DNA of 64,000 nucleotides from assembly GCF_030294945.1 (NCBI RefSeq), contig NZ_AP018448.1, positions 10,760,501-10,824,500 of the forward strand, read 5' to 3'. The position numbers and the translations under genes were made by a program. Of this stretch, positions 33,763 to 42,235 are shown piece after piece. The stretch's first letter is position 1, and every line of letters begins with the position of its first letter. The stretch comes from Streptomyces graminofaciens (GTDB taxonomy: Bacteria; Actinomycetota; Actinomycetes; Streptomycetales; Streptomycetaceae). The notes under the pieces are model-generated. The model saw only the letters and a program-made list of their open reading frames with translations, did no database searches and was not told where the DNA came from.

Positions 33763-34215
33763 ATGACGCCCTCCTCCCCGTCGGCGACCGATCGCGTCGG
33801 CAAACTGGCCGCCCTGGTCGTCGGACTGGCTGGCCGCGTTCTTCGACGGTCTCGACATGTTCGTCTACGGCTCCGTCCTGCCCCACATGCTCGCGGAGAA
33901 GGCCCTCGGTCTGACCCCGGACCAGGCCGGTGACCTGGGCAGCTACGCCACCTTCGGCATGCTCGTCGGTGCCCTGGCCGCAGGCACGGTCGCCGACCGG
34001 ATCGGCCGCCAGAAGCTGATGGTCGCCTGAGTGGCCCTCTTCTCGCTGGCCTCAGGCATCTGTGCGATGGCGAACAGCGTCGGTGTCTTCGGCCTCGGCC
34101 GGACGCCTTCGCCGGACTCTCGTCCATGGTCTTCATCGGCATCGCCTCCGTGCGTACGGCCCGGCAGACGCCGCCGCAGAGCAGCCCGGAGAAGACGCTT
34201 TCCGCGACGGGCTGA
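33763..34215 (+). pseudogene. Decayed MFS aromatic-acid transporter (PcaK/GalT-like)
   Basis: The ATG at 33763 opens a frame that must shift by one base near 33823 to read DWLAAFFDGLDMFVYGSVLPHM, the first helix of an aromatic acid:H+ symporter, then DRIGRQKLMVA. An in-frame TGA at 34028-34030 interrupts helix 3. After about 34100 the sequence jumps to a typical C-terminal tail (SSMVFIGIASVR...) in another frame, ending at TGA 34213. Helices 4-12 are missing. This is true decay by deletion, not sequencing error. Its place at the end of the gal-like operon points to uptake of the ring substrate. Confidence 0.87.
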
Positions 34216-34407
34216 ACGCGCCGCGCCACAGTGCGCACATCGGGGCCGGGCCCACACCGGGGTCCGGCCCCGAAGCCGTTTCAAGGGGGGCGGCTGTTTC
34301 CACGGCGGGCGGCTGGCGGCCCCGCCGCCGGAGTCGTCTCGGAGAGCGCGGTTCTCGTCATGGTCCGCGCCGGCCGGCGCGGCCGATCCCCAGGTCCCCG
34401 AACGCGC

Positions 34408-35352
34408 TCAGGAAGCCTTCGCGTCGACCGCCCGCCGTACATGCCCGGCGATCCGCAGATACACCTCGCGGGCCCTGTCCTCGTCGTTGTTGTCGTAGCC
34501 GTGGTCCGCGCCGGTCACGTCGTGGTGCTCGACCAGGGACCCGGCCGTGCGGAGCCGGTCGGCGTAACGCACGCCCTCGTTCTTGAGAAGGTCGTACTCG
34601 GCGGTGATGACGACCGCCGGGGCGATCCCCGTGAGGTCCGCGGTGTCCGACGGGAGGGCCGGGGAGGCGAGCCGGTCGGCGCGCTGCTTCGGGTCGGGGA
34701 TGTACGCGCTGTTGAAGATGTCGCCCATCCATGGCCGCAGCATCGGCTTGGCGATGGCCGCCTTCTTGTCCCGCGCGTTCGTGGCGAGGTCGAGCGGCGG
34801 ATAGTGCAGGACCTGGAGGGCGATCGAGGGGCCGTCCTGCTCCAGGGACTGGCGGGCCACCGCCGCCGCCAGGCCGCCACCGGCGCTCTGACCGCCGACG
34901 GTGAGCCGGCCGCCGTCCCAGCCGTGCTCCGAGCCGTGCTCGGCGGCCCAGCGGACGACCTCGAAGGCCTGGTGGGGCGGTGCCGGGAAGGGGTGCTGGG
35001 GTGCGACGACGTAGTCCACGTTCAGCACGGCCACGCCCGCCTCCACGGCGAGGACCCGGCACAGCGAGTCGTCCAGCGCGGTCTCCGCCATGACGTAGCC
35101 GCCACCATGGAAGTTGACGTGGATCGGCGGGGGAGTGCCGTCGGTCTCGGCGGGCAGGTACAGCACGGCGCGGGCCGGGGCGACCGAGGTCGGGATCGTC
35201 AACTCGCGCGTGGTGCAGGTGAATTCGGGCAGCCGGGCATGCCACGCCGCTATGGAGCCGCGCCCGCCTGCCCTTCGGCTCGCCACGGCGAGCATGCGTT
35301 GCATCAGCTTGGCTGCGAAGGCTGCCACCGGGGGCTGGGCGAGAAGGGACAT
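34408..35352 (-). CDS. Alpha/beta hydrolase, hormone-sensitive-lipase (HSL) family
   Basis: A 314-residue family IV esterase. It has the oxyanion motif FHGGGYV (about residue 92), nucleophile Ser in GGQSAGG, Asp in EYDLLKNEG, and His in GADHGYD. The start is ATG 35352 with GGAG upstream. It is divergent from the second MarR gene, and one copy of the MarR box lies 114 bases upstream of its start. The ester substrate is unknown. The arrangement parallels the SGNH hydrolase/MarR pair at 20.2-22.1 kb. Confidence 0.9.
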   Translation of the reverse strand: MSLLAQPPVAAFAAKLMQRMLAVASRRAGGRGSIAAWHARLPEFTCTTRELTIPTSVAPARAVLYLPAETDGTPPPIHVNFHGGGYVMAETALDDSLCRVLAVEAGVAVLNVDYVVAPQHPFPAPPHQAFEVVRWAAEHGSEHGWDGGRLTVGGQSAGGGLAAAVARQSLEQDGPSIALQVLHYPPLDLATNARDKKAAIAKPMLRPWMGDIFNSAYIPDPKQRADRLASPALPSDTADLTGIAPAVVITAEYDLLKNEGVRYADRLRTAGSLVEHHDVTGADHGYDNNDEDRAREVYLRIAGHVRRAVDAKAS

Positions 35353-35465
35353 GGGGGCTCCGTTCCACACGCCTTTGTTGAGAAATGCAATTAACAGGAA
35401 TCCTGCCGATTGGGGGGTGATCTTACCGTCTCGGCGCGCCGGCGGCCATGAAACGAGAAATGAAC

Positions 35466-35482
35466 TTACTTGAGTCAGGCAA
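35466..35482. promoter_or_regulatory. 17-bp operator-like box in front of marR2
   Basis: TTACTTGAGTCAGGCAA matches the three boxes at 21501-21572. It ends 21 bases before the marR2 start, the same distance as the proximal box of marR1. Confidence 0.75.
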
Positions 35483-35503
35483 CAAGATGGTAAAGTGGAT
35501 TGC

Positions 35504-36022
35504 ATGTCCCCATCACCGCCATTCTCCGATCCCGCCTCCCCGGAAGTGGTCGAGATCGAGCGAGCCCTCACTCGCATCACCTATCTCAGTACGAGGGCCC
35601 GGGCTCACGAGCGCCTGATGGCCCTCGCGGGCGTACCGCTCGACCGGGCCGCCGTGGCGCTGCTCCGCCAGATCGCCGATTCCGAGCCGCTGCGTCCCGG
35701 CGAGCTGGCCAACCGCCTGGGCGTCGAGGCCTCCCACGTCACTCGCCAGGTGCAGCAGCTGCAGAAGTCCGGTTACGTCACCCGCGTCCCCGACCCCGAC
35801 GACCGCCGCGCCCAGCGCATCGAGCTGACCCCCGTCGGGCAGCAGGCCATAGACCGCATCCGGGAATCCGGTGTGCGCGGAATGCAGATGGCGCTCGCCG
35901 ACTGGGAACCCGAAGAGCTCCGGCAGCTCGCCGGCCTCTTCCACCGCATGGTCGACGACTTCCTCGCCCACGCCAACGACTACCTGGACCAGGAGCCCGA
36001 GGCTTCCGCGCCCGCCGGCTGA
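35504..36022 (+). CDS. MarR-family transcriptional regulator (copy 2)
   Basis: A 172-residue winged-helix regulator, nearly identical in its core to the MarR protein at 21594. Shared stretches include YLSTRAR, RLMALAGVPLDRAAVALLRQ and LGVEASHVTRQVQQLQ. The wing has DPDDRRAQRIELT. Recognition-helix residues are the same, so both proteins should bind the same DNA box, which is found at both promoters. ATG 35504 is placed by comparison with the paralogue (MSPSPP). Confidence 0.92.
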   Translation: MSPSPPFSDPASPEVVEIERALTRITYLSTRARAHERLMALAGVPLDRAAVALLRQIADSEPLRPGELANRLGVEASHVTRQVQQLQKSGYVTRVPDPDDRRAQRIELTPVGQQAIDRIRESGVRGMQMALADWEPEELRQLAGLFHRMVDDFLAHANDYLDQEPEASAPAG

Positions 36023-36043
36023 CCGCCTCCGACGGTGTGCGCG

Positions 36044-36080
36044 AGCAGCCCCGGCCCGCTGTACGGGCCGGGGCTGCTTT
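36044..36080 (+). terminator. Hairpin terminator after marR2
   Basis: AGCAGCCCCGGCCCG and CGGGCCGGGGCTGCT form a perfect 15-bp stem with a 5-base loop, followed by TT. It is 22 bases after the marR2 stop. Confidence 0.85.
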
Positions 36081-36109
36081 GCGTCCGGGGCTGCGTTGCG
36101 TCCGGGGTC

Positions 36110-36763
36110 TCAGGCGCCCGAAATGCCGCCGAGGCAGAACTGCCACACCTCGTCGATGGTGACCCGGTGGCCGTCTCCGTTGATGGCAACATCGTTCACG
36201 CGGGCGGCGAACGTGATGGTCTGGATGACGAGAAAGGCCTGATTGCGGGGCCGGTTGATGGGGATGACACCGGAGCTCGTGGCCTCCGCCAGGAGCTCCG
36301 TGAAGACCGCGAGCAGCGGCAGGCGCGCGGTCGCCACCTGATCGGGGTGCTCGATCTGCAACCGCAGGGCGAAATCGCTGAAGAGCGGACGTTCCAAACC
36401 GGGACGGGGGCGGGACTGCTCGAAGAGGATCTCGACGGCGATCCGGACGCGCTCCAAAGGCTGGTCCACATCGGCCGTGGCCAGGCGGATCTCGGTCGCC
36501 GTAGCGGAGAGGGCGTCCTCGAACAGGGCGAGCAGCAGTTCGTGCTTGCCGTCGAAGTGCTGGTAGAAGCTGCGCAGCGACTGGTTCGAGCGGTCCACGA
36601 CCTCTTGGACGGTGAAATCCGTCGTTTCCTTCTCCGCGATGAGTTCCTGCGCCGCGTCCAGAAAACGCTGGACGCGCTGTTCGGCACGGAGGGTGGCGGC
36701 TCGGGTCGATCGTTCCACAGCGCGTCGGCGCCAGGTCGGCTGTTCTCGGGAAGCTACGGTCAC
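36110..36763 (-). CDS. TetR-family transcriptional regulator
   Basis: A 217-residue regulator. The helix-turn-helix (about 25-75) contains VQRFLDAAQELIAEKETTDFTVQEVV and RSFYQHFDGKHELL. GTG 36763 is preferred because sequence upstream of it reads as low-complexity, non-homologous residues and holds promoter signals. It is divergent from an ABC exporter operon, and a perfect 16-bp palindrome lies between them. It probably represses the exporter. Confidence 0.87.
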   Translation of the reverse strand: MTVASREQPTWRRRAVERSTRAATLRAEQRVQRFLDAAQELIAEKETTDFTVQEVVDRSNQSLRSFYQHFDGKHELLLALFEDALSATATEIRLATADVDQPLERVRIAVEILFEQSRPRPGLERPLFSDFALRLQIEHPDQVATARLPLLAVFTELLAEATSSGVIPINRPRNQAFLVIQTITFAARVNDVAINGDGHRVTIDEVWQFCLGGISGA

Positions 36764-36880
36764 GTGTGCAGAACGACAGTCGGCCGCGCTGGTAACGAGC
36801 TGCGACGCTCCACCGAACCCCCGACGCGGTATCCACGACTTCCGCTCACCACCGGTAAGAACGCGGTTCTCCCTCGGCAC

Positions 36881-36896
36881 TGGTACCGCGGTACCA
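36881..36896. promoter_or_regulatory. Perfect 16-bp palindrome between TetR and ABC genes
   Basis: TGGTACCGCGGTACCA is a perfect palindrome, and a half-like site (GTGGTACCGG) follows at about 36919. It lies between the tetR start (36763) and the ABC start (37015), so it is the likely TetR operator. Confidence 0.65.
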
Positions 36897-37014
36897 CCGC
36901 CGCCCCGAAGTGCACCCCGTGGTACCGGAATCGAAGCCCTCCACATCCCTAGGTTGAAGACACGGGCCACGGAGCGGCCGGGCCCGGGCGCGAGGCGACA
37001 GGATGAGCTGACCC

Positions 37015-37959
37015 ATGATCGAAGTACAGGAGCTGACCAAGCGGTACGGGGACAAGACGGTGGTGGACCGGCTGGACTTCACCGTCAAGCCGGGCCAGGT
37101 CACCGGCTTTCTCGGTCCCAACGGCGCGGGAAAATCGACCACCATGCGCATGATCATCGGGCTGGACGCCCCCACGGGCGGCACGGCCCTTGTCAACGGA
37201 CGCCGCTACGCAGACCACCGGGCCCCGCTCCAGGAGATCGGCGCGCTGCTGGAGGCCAAGTCGGTGCACCCCGGACGTACCGCCTTCGGCCATCTCATGG
37301 CGCTGGCTCACACCCACGGCATCCCGCGGCGCCGCGTGGACGACGTGATCGAGCTGGCCGGACTCGGCAGCGTGGCCCGGAAGCGGGTCGGCGCCTTCTC
37401 GCTCGGCATGGGCCAGCGGCTCGGCATCGCGGCCGCCCTGCTCGGCGACCCGGCCGTCGTGATGCTCGACGAACCGGTCAACGGCCTCGACCCGGAAGGC
37501 GTGTTGTGGGTGCGCAACCTGCTCACCCAGCTGGCAGACGAGGGCCGCGCCGTCATCCTCTCCTCGCATCTGATGAGCGAGACCGCGCTGATCGCCGACC
37601 ACCTGGTCATCATCGGCCGGGGTCGGCTGCTCGCGGACACCACCGTCGACGCCTTCGTCCAGGAGGCCAGCGGCGGCGGGGTGAAGGTCGCCACCACCGA
37701 CCCCGCCCGGCTGCGCTCGCTGCTCGCCGGGCCGGACATCACCATCACCTCCGCCGCCGCGGAGGAACTCCTCGTCCACGGGCTCGACGCCCGCCACATC
37801 GGCGCCGTCGCCGCGCAGCACGGGGTGCCGCTCTACGAACTCACCCCGCAGGCCGTCTCGTTGGAGCAGGCGTTCATGGACCTCACCCGCGACGCGGTGG
37901 AGTACCAGAGCGCACCCACCGCTCCCGCCGCCCCCTCCCGGAAGGTTGCCGTCCGATGA
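37015..37959 (+). CDS. ABC transporter ATP-binding protein (ABC-2 exporter type)
   Basis: A 314-residue ATPase. It has Walker A GPNGAGKST (about 34-42), a signature motif FSLGMGQRLGIA (a common variant of LSGGQ in this subfamily), Walker B VVMLDEP and the H-loop SSHLM. The C-terminal extension is typical of drug or bacitracin-type exporters. Its stop overlaps the permease start (ATGA). It is likely controlled by the divergent TetR. Confidence 0.93.
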   Translation: MIEVQELTKRYGDKTVVDRLDFTVKPGQVTGFLGPNGAGKSTTMRMIIGLDAPTGGTALVNGRRYADHRAPLQEIGALLEAKSVHPGRTAFGHLMALAHTHGIPRRRVDDVIELAGLGSVARKRVGAFSLGMGQRLGIAAALLGDPAVVMLDEPVNGLDPEGVLWVRNLLTQLADEGRAVILSSHLMSETALIADHLVIIGRGRLLADTTVDAFVQEASGGGVKVATTDPARLRSLLAGPDITITSAAAEELLVHGLDARHIGAVAAQHGVPLYELTPQAVSLEQAFMDLTRDAVEYQSAPTAPAAPSRKVAVR

Positions 37960-38783
37960 CCGCCACCACCGTCGCCCCCGCCCCTCGCTACAAGGTGAGC
38001 AACCTCCGCGTCCTGCGCGCCGAGTGGGCCAAGTTCTGGTCGCTGCGCTCCAGCTGGATCACCCTGGCCGTCGCCCTGGTCCTGCTGGTCGCGATCGGCG
38101 GGATCGCCTCGGCGGCGTACGACCCCGACGCGACGGCCACCGCTGCCGGCGGGCCACCCGGCGCCCCCGGCGGCGACAGCGACGCAGTCGGCCTGGCCCT
38201 GACCGGCCTGACCATGGCGCAGCTCGCCATCGGCGTGCTCGGTGTACTCGTCTCCGCGAGCGAGTACAGCACCGGCATGATCCGCTCCACCCTGGCCGCC
38301 GTACCGAGACGACTGCCCGTGCTGTGGGCGAAGAGCGCCGTTTTCGGTGCCGTCGCCCTGGTCGTCGCCGGCGTGGGAGCGCTCGCCGCGTTCGGTGTGG
38401 GCGGGCTCGGCCTGGACGGTACGGACATCGCGGTCTCGCTGAACGATGACGGCGTTCTCCGCAGTCTCCTGGGCGCGGGCGCCTATCTCGGGCTGGTCGG
38501 TGTCGCGGGCGTTGCCCTGGGCGCGCTGCTCCGCTCCACCGCGGGCGGCATCGCCGTTCTCGTCGGTGTCCTGCTGATCGTGCCCGGCCTCACCTCGCTG
38601 CTGCCCGACTCCTGGTCGGACAACATCACCCCGTATCTGCCGAGCAACGCGGGCGAGGCCGTCTACTCCCTGACCCAGTCCTCCGACTCGCTCAGCCCCG
38701 GCGCGGGTCTCGCCGTCCTTGCCGGCTGGGTGGCGCTCACCCTCGCCGGAGCGGCGTACCGTCTGGTCCGCACGGACGCCTGA
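37956..38783 (+). CDS. ABC-2 type transporter permease
   Basis: A 275-residue membrane permease with about six helices (first at about 35-52, last at about 252-270). The conserved SSWITLAVAL near helix 1 and SASEYSTGMIRSTLAAVPRR after helix 2 are typical of two-component ABC-2 exporters. It is translated with the ATPase gene. The two-component system genes start just 15 bases downstream, so exporter and sensors may be one operon. The substrate is unknown; antimicrobials are a common target. Confidence 0.9.
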   Translation: MTATTVAPAPRYKVSNLRVLRAEWAKFWSLRSSWITLAVALVLLVAIGGIASAAYDPDATATAAGGPPGAPGGDSDAVGLALTGLTMAQLAIGVLGVLVSASEYSTGMIRSTLAAVPRRLPVLWAKSAVFGAVALVVAGVGALAAFGVGGLGLDGTDIAVSLNDDGVLRSLLGAGAYLGLVGVAGVALGALLRSTAGGIAVLVGVLLIVPGLTSLLPDSWSDNITPYLPSNAGEAVYSLTQSSDSLSPGAGLAVLAGWVALTLAGAAYRLVRTDA

Positions 38784-38797
38784 CCTGCCTGTCCACG

Positions 38798-40180
38798 ATG
38801 TCGACGACAATGGGACCGATGAGCCTCAGCGACAGCGCGCAGGCCGGGACCGACCGGGACCGGGGGACGGCGACGACACCGTCCCCCGGCCTCGACCCGG
38901 CCGCAGTGCACCCCGTACTGGATCGGATGCTGCACGACCAGAACCGGCTGCGGCGCCTGGACCGCAGGCGGCCCTGGCTGCTCGACACCGCCGTCGTCCT
39001 GTTCGCGGCCGCGCTCAGTGTGCCCGTGCTGGTCACCGGGCAGGCCCCGGGACCCCGAGACCACATGACGGACCCGACCTCGCTGCCGCTCGTGGCACAG
39101 CTGTTCTTCGCCGCGGCCTTCGTCGTACCGCTGTGGTGGCGCCGACGCGCTCCGGCCGCCGCCTTCTTCGTGATCGCGCTGTTCGCACTCGCCCAGTGGT
39201 CACTGGGCGTGCAGATGCAGGAGGGCGCCAGCCTGGCCATCGCGCTGTACAGCCTGGCGCTGCGCGGCTCGATCAGAACCGTGGCCTGGGCCGCCGGGCT
39301 GCTCACCGTCCAGCTGACCGTGGCCGTCTACTTCCTCCTCCCCGTCGACAACAACCCGGTGGTCGTGCTGGCCCTGGTGGTGGGCAACGCGATCGCGGCC
39401 ATCGCCCTCGGCCTGGCCATCCGCACGCGCAGGCTGTACACGGCCGCGCTGGAGGACCGCGCCGAGCGCCTCGAGATCGAGCGCGACCAGCGGGTACGGC
39501 TCACCGCCGCCGCCGAGCGCTCCCGGGTCGCCCGGGAGATGCACGACATCGTCGGGCACAACCTCTCCGTGATGGTCGGCCTCGCCGACGGTGCGGCGAC
39601 GCTCGCCACAGGCAAGAACGACGATTCCGCCGAGGCCCTGCGGCTCATCGGCGACACGGGACGCCAGGCCATGGGCGAACTCCGCCGTGTCCTCGGCGTA
39701 CTGCGCGAACGCCCGGAGGGGGCGGACCGGATGCAGCTCAGCCCACAGCCCGGGATCGGCGAACTGGACGCGCTGCTGGCCCGGGTCCGCGCGGCCGGCC
39801 TGGCGGTGACGTACCGGACGACGGGCGACCCCGAGGCGCTCGGCGACGGCGTGCAGCTCACGGTCTACCGGATTGTCCAGGAGGCCCTCACCAACACGCT
39901 CAAGCACGCGGGCACGGGCGCGCGGGCCGAGGTCGACGTGACCGTCGCGGACGGGCGGGTCCGGGTTCGCGTCGTCGACACCGGGACGGGCGGGCGGCGG
40001 CCGGTGGCGGGCGAGTCGGGACACGGGCTCGTCGGCATCCGGCAGCGGGCCGCCATGTACCACGGCTCCGTCACCATCGGGCCGCGCGGCACGGACACGG
40101 AGGGCGGCTGGATCGTGAACGTCCTTCTCGACGCACCGCCCGCCGCTACCGGCCCGAGCCACGGGGAGCAGGCCTCGTGA
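38798..40180 (+). CDS. Sensor histidine kinase, HisKA_3/NarL type
   Basis: A kinase of about 460 residues. Five or so hydrophobic helices (about 65-205) form a membrane sensor without an obvious external domain. HisKA_3 has phospho-acceptor His249 (VAREMHDIVGHNLSVM). The HATPase domain includes EALTNTLKHAG, DTGTGG and SGHGLVGIRQRA. ATG 38798 is one of three close starts (38810 and 38819 are the others; 38819 has GGGA upstream). The intramembrane-sensing design next to an ABC exporter resembles cell-envelope stress sensing. Confidence 0.9.
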   Translation: MSTTMGPMSLSDSAQAGTDRDRGTATTPSPGLDPAAVHPVLDRMLHDQNRLRRLDRRRPWLLDTAVVLFAAALSVPVLVTGQAPGPRDHMTDPTSLPLVAQLFFAAAFVVPLWWRRRAPAAAFFVIALFALAQWSLGVQMQEGASLAIALYSLALRGSIRTVAWAAGLLTVQLTVAVYFLLPVDNNPVVVLALVVGNAIAAIALGLAIRTRRLYTAALEDRAERLEIERDQRVRLTAAAERSRVAREMHDIVGHNLSVMVGLADGAATLATGKNDDSAEALRLIGDTGRQAMGELRRVLGVLRERPEGADRMQLSPQPGIGELDALLARVRAAGLAVTYRTTGDPEALGDGVQLTVYRIVQEALTNTLKHAGTGARAEVDVTVADGRVRVRVVDTGTGGRRPVAGESGHGLVGIRQRAAMYHGSVTIGPRGTDTEGGWIVNVLLDAPPAATGPSHGEQAS

Positions 40181-40238
40181 CCCTCACGCCACGGCAGACG
40201 ACGCGGAACGCACGGAAAGCGCAGGTGGAACAGACCGC

Positions 40239-40907
40239 ATGACCACCGTCCTCATCGCCGACGACCAGCCGCTGCAGCGTCTCGGCTTCAGCATGCTGCT
40301 GAAGGGCACTGCCGGCATGACCTGTGTCGGCGAGGCCGAACACGGCGCCGAGGCCGTGCGCATGGCCGCCGAACTGCGGCCGGACGTCGTCCTCATGGAC
40401 ATCCGCATGCCCGGCACGGACGGCATCGAGGCCACCCGGCGGATCGTCGCCGCCGGCGGCCGGAGCCGCGTTCTCATCGTCACCACCTTCGACCTCGACG
40501 AGTATGCGTACGCCGGACTGCGCGCCGGGGCCAGCGGGTTCCTGCTCAAGGACGCCAGGCCGGAGGAACTGATCGCGGGCATCCGTGCCGTGGCGAGCGG
40601 CGAGGCGGTCGTCGCCCCCACCCTGACGAGACGTCTGCTGGACACGTACATCCACGAGTCGACGCCACCGCCCGCCACCGCCGCGCGCTCCGACCCGAGG
40701 CTCGCGTCGCTGAGTGAACGCGAGCACGAGGTTCTCGTCGCCATCGGCCGGGGCTGGACCAACACGGAGATCGCCGAGAGGCTCGTTCTCACCGAGTCCA
40801 CGGTGAAGAAGCACGTGGGCCGCGTCCTTGCCAAAGTCGGTGCCCGCGACCGTATCCAGGCCGTGATCGTGGCGTACGACGCCGGCCTGGTCCGCCCGCA
40901 GAGCTGA
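40239..40907 (+). CDS. NarL/FixJ-family response regulator
   Basis: A 222-residue regulator paired with the preceding kinase. Its receiver has Asp54 (VVLMDIRMPG), a Thr pair in VTTFD and Lys in FLLKDA. The LuxR-type helix-turn-helix (about 152-215) contains LSEREHEVLVAIGRGWTNTEI and VKKHVGRVLAK. It ends 27 bases before a perfect terminator stem. It probably regulates the linked ABC exporter. Confidence 0.93.
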   Translation: MTTVLIADDQPLQRLGFSMLLKGTAGMTCVGEAEHGAEAVRMAAELRPDVVLMDIRMPGTDGIEATRRIVAAGGRSRVLIVTTFDLDEYAYAGLRAGASGFLLKDARPEELIAGIRAVASGEAVVAPTLTRRLLDTYIHESTPPPATAARSDPRLASLSEREHEVLVAIGRGWTNTEIAERLVLTESTVKKHVGRVLAKVGARDRIQAVIVAYDAGLVRPQS

Positions 40908-40933
40908 GCACGGGCGGAGTGCGGACGCGGGAA

Positions 40934-40980
40934 CGGCGGCCCCGGTCGCTCGCCGCGAGGCAGAGTCACCGGGGCCGCCG
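40934..40980. terminator. Bidirectional terminator between convergent genes
   Basis: CGGCGGCCCCGGT (40934-40946) pairs perfectly with ACCGGGGCCGCCG (40968-40980). It separates the response regulator (plus) from the flavoprotein (minus). Confidence 0.8.
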
Positions 40981-41000
40981 TGCCGTACGTCGCCCGGGAC

Positions 41001-42107
41001 TCAGGAAGCGGCGTATCCGAGTTGCTTGCGCATGTACGGCGTCATCAGCGTCCTGGCCTTCGCGAGTGTGCTGGTGCGCCCGCCGAGAACGGCCGTCTCG
41101 CCGCCCGGCACGGGGATCAGCGTGAGTCCGTCGGACGGTCCGAACGGCACGATCATCGGGGTGCGTTGGATCGGCCGGTACAGGCGCGGCTCCTTGCGAT
41201 GCTTGCCCGAACTGCCCAGGTAGGCGCGGATGTTGTGGGCGGCGATGTCCGCCTGGGCGAGCGCGACGGGGGAAATCTTCAGCTCGGAGACGTCGTTCAC
41301 GTCACCGACCGCGAACACGTCGAGCCGCCCGTCGACCCGTAGCATCCGGTCCACCTTGATGTGCCCGGCATCGTTCAGCCAGGCGCCGTGCCCGGACAGC
41401 CGCAGCCACAGCGTGTTCGGGGTGGTGCCGGTGGCCCAGAAGGAGAGGTCGGCCTCGATGAGGTTGCCGCGGCCGTCCCGGAACGTGCCGAAGTCGGGCC
41501 CGGGGGAGATGAATGCGTCCAGCCGCACCTCCACGTCGTGCGACTCCAGCCAGGACTGTGCCCGCCGCCCGGCCCACTTGCTGCCCGTGGAGTTGAGCAG
41601 CGTGGACCCGGCGTGGGCGAGGGTGACCCGCGCGTCCGGCCGGGCCAGCCGGACCTCGGCGGACAGTTCCACACCGCCCGGCCCACCGCCGACGATCAGC
41701 ACATGGTCGGCGGCGGCGACGTTCTCCTGATGCGCGGCGAACGTCTTGGCCGCCTCCTCGGTGGTGGTGCCGAGGAACCGGGCGGGCTCGGGGTAGTCGG
41801 CACCGGTGGCGATCACCACCACGTCGTAGGGCAGTCGTTCGCCGGTGGCCAGTCGCACCTCCCGCTCATGGGTGTCGATGCCGACCGCCTTGCCCACGAC
41901 GACACGGCCGTTGCGCAGCAGCCGGTCGTACGGGATGAAGGGCGCTGTCGTCCACTCCTCCTGCACCCCGGCGCGCAGCGCGGCGATGCGATGGAAGAAG
42001 ACCTCCTTGCGGTCCACGAGAGTGACCCGTGCGACCTCGTCGAGTTGCCTGGCCAGACGGATGCCCCCGTATCCGCCGCCGATCACGATTACTTCGCCGT
42101 CAAGCAC
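41001..42107 (-). CDS. FAD-dependent NAD(P)H oxidoreductase, NDH-2/AIF-like
   Basis: A 368-residue flavoprotein with two dinucleotide folds: FAD (VIVIGGGYGGIRLARQL at the N-terminus) and NAD(P)H (VLIVGGGPGGVELSAEV, about 135-151), plus the FAVGDVND motif before the C-terminus. It belongs to the type II NADH dehydrogenase/AIFM2 superfamily, which reduces quinones or other acceptors. No strong C-terminal membrane helix is seen, so it may be soluble or peripheral. GTG 42107 has a good AGGAGA site 8 bases upstream. It is monocistronic. Confidence 0.87.
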   Translation of the reverse strand: MLDGEVIVIGGGYGGIRLARQLDEVARVTLVDRKEVFFHRIAALRAGVQEEWTTAPFIPYDRLLRNGRVVVGKAVGIDTHEREVRLATGERLPYDVVVIATGADYPEPARFLGTTTEEAAKTFAAHQENVAAADHVLIVGGGPGGVELSAEVRLARPDARVTLAHAGSTLLNSTGSKWAGRRAQSWLESHDVEVRLDAFISPGPDFGTFRDGRGNLIEADLSFWATGTTPNTLWLRLSGHGAWLNDAGHIKVDRMLRVDGRLDVFAVGDVNDVSELKISPVALAQADIAAHNIRAYLGSSGKHRKEPRLYRPIQRTPMIVPFGPSDGLTLIPVPGGETAVLGGRTSTLAKARTLMTPYMRKQLGYAAS

Positions 42108-42235
42108 ACCGATTCTCCTGTGCTGGGTGGGGGGAGAGATGATGAGCGTAACGTTTGAAACTTAAAGCGAAGGGTGGGCTTTGTGCTTGTTGTGTGAAGT
42201 GACGAAGCGAGTCGGGGGCTGCTTAGGGTGGTTCC

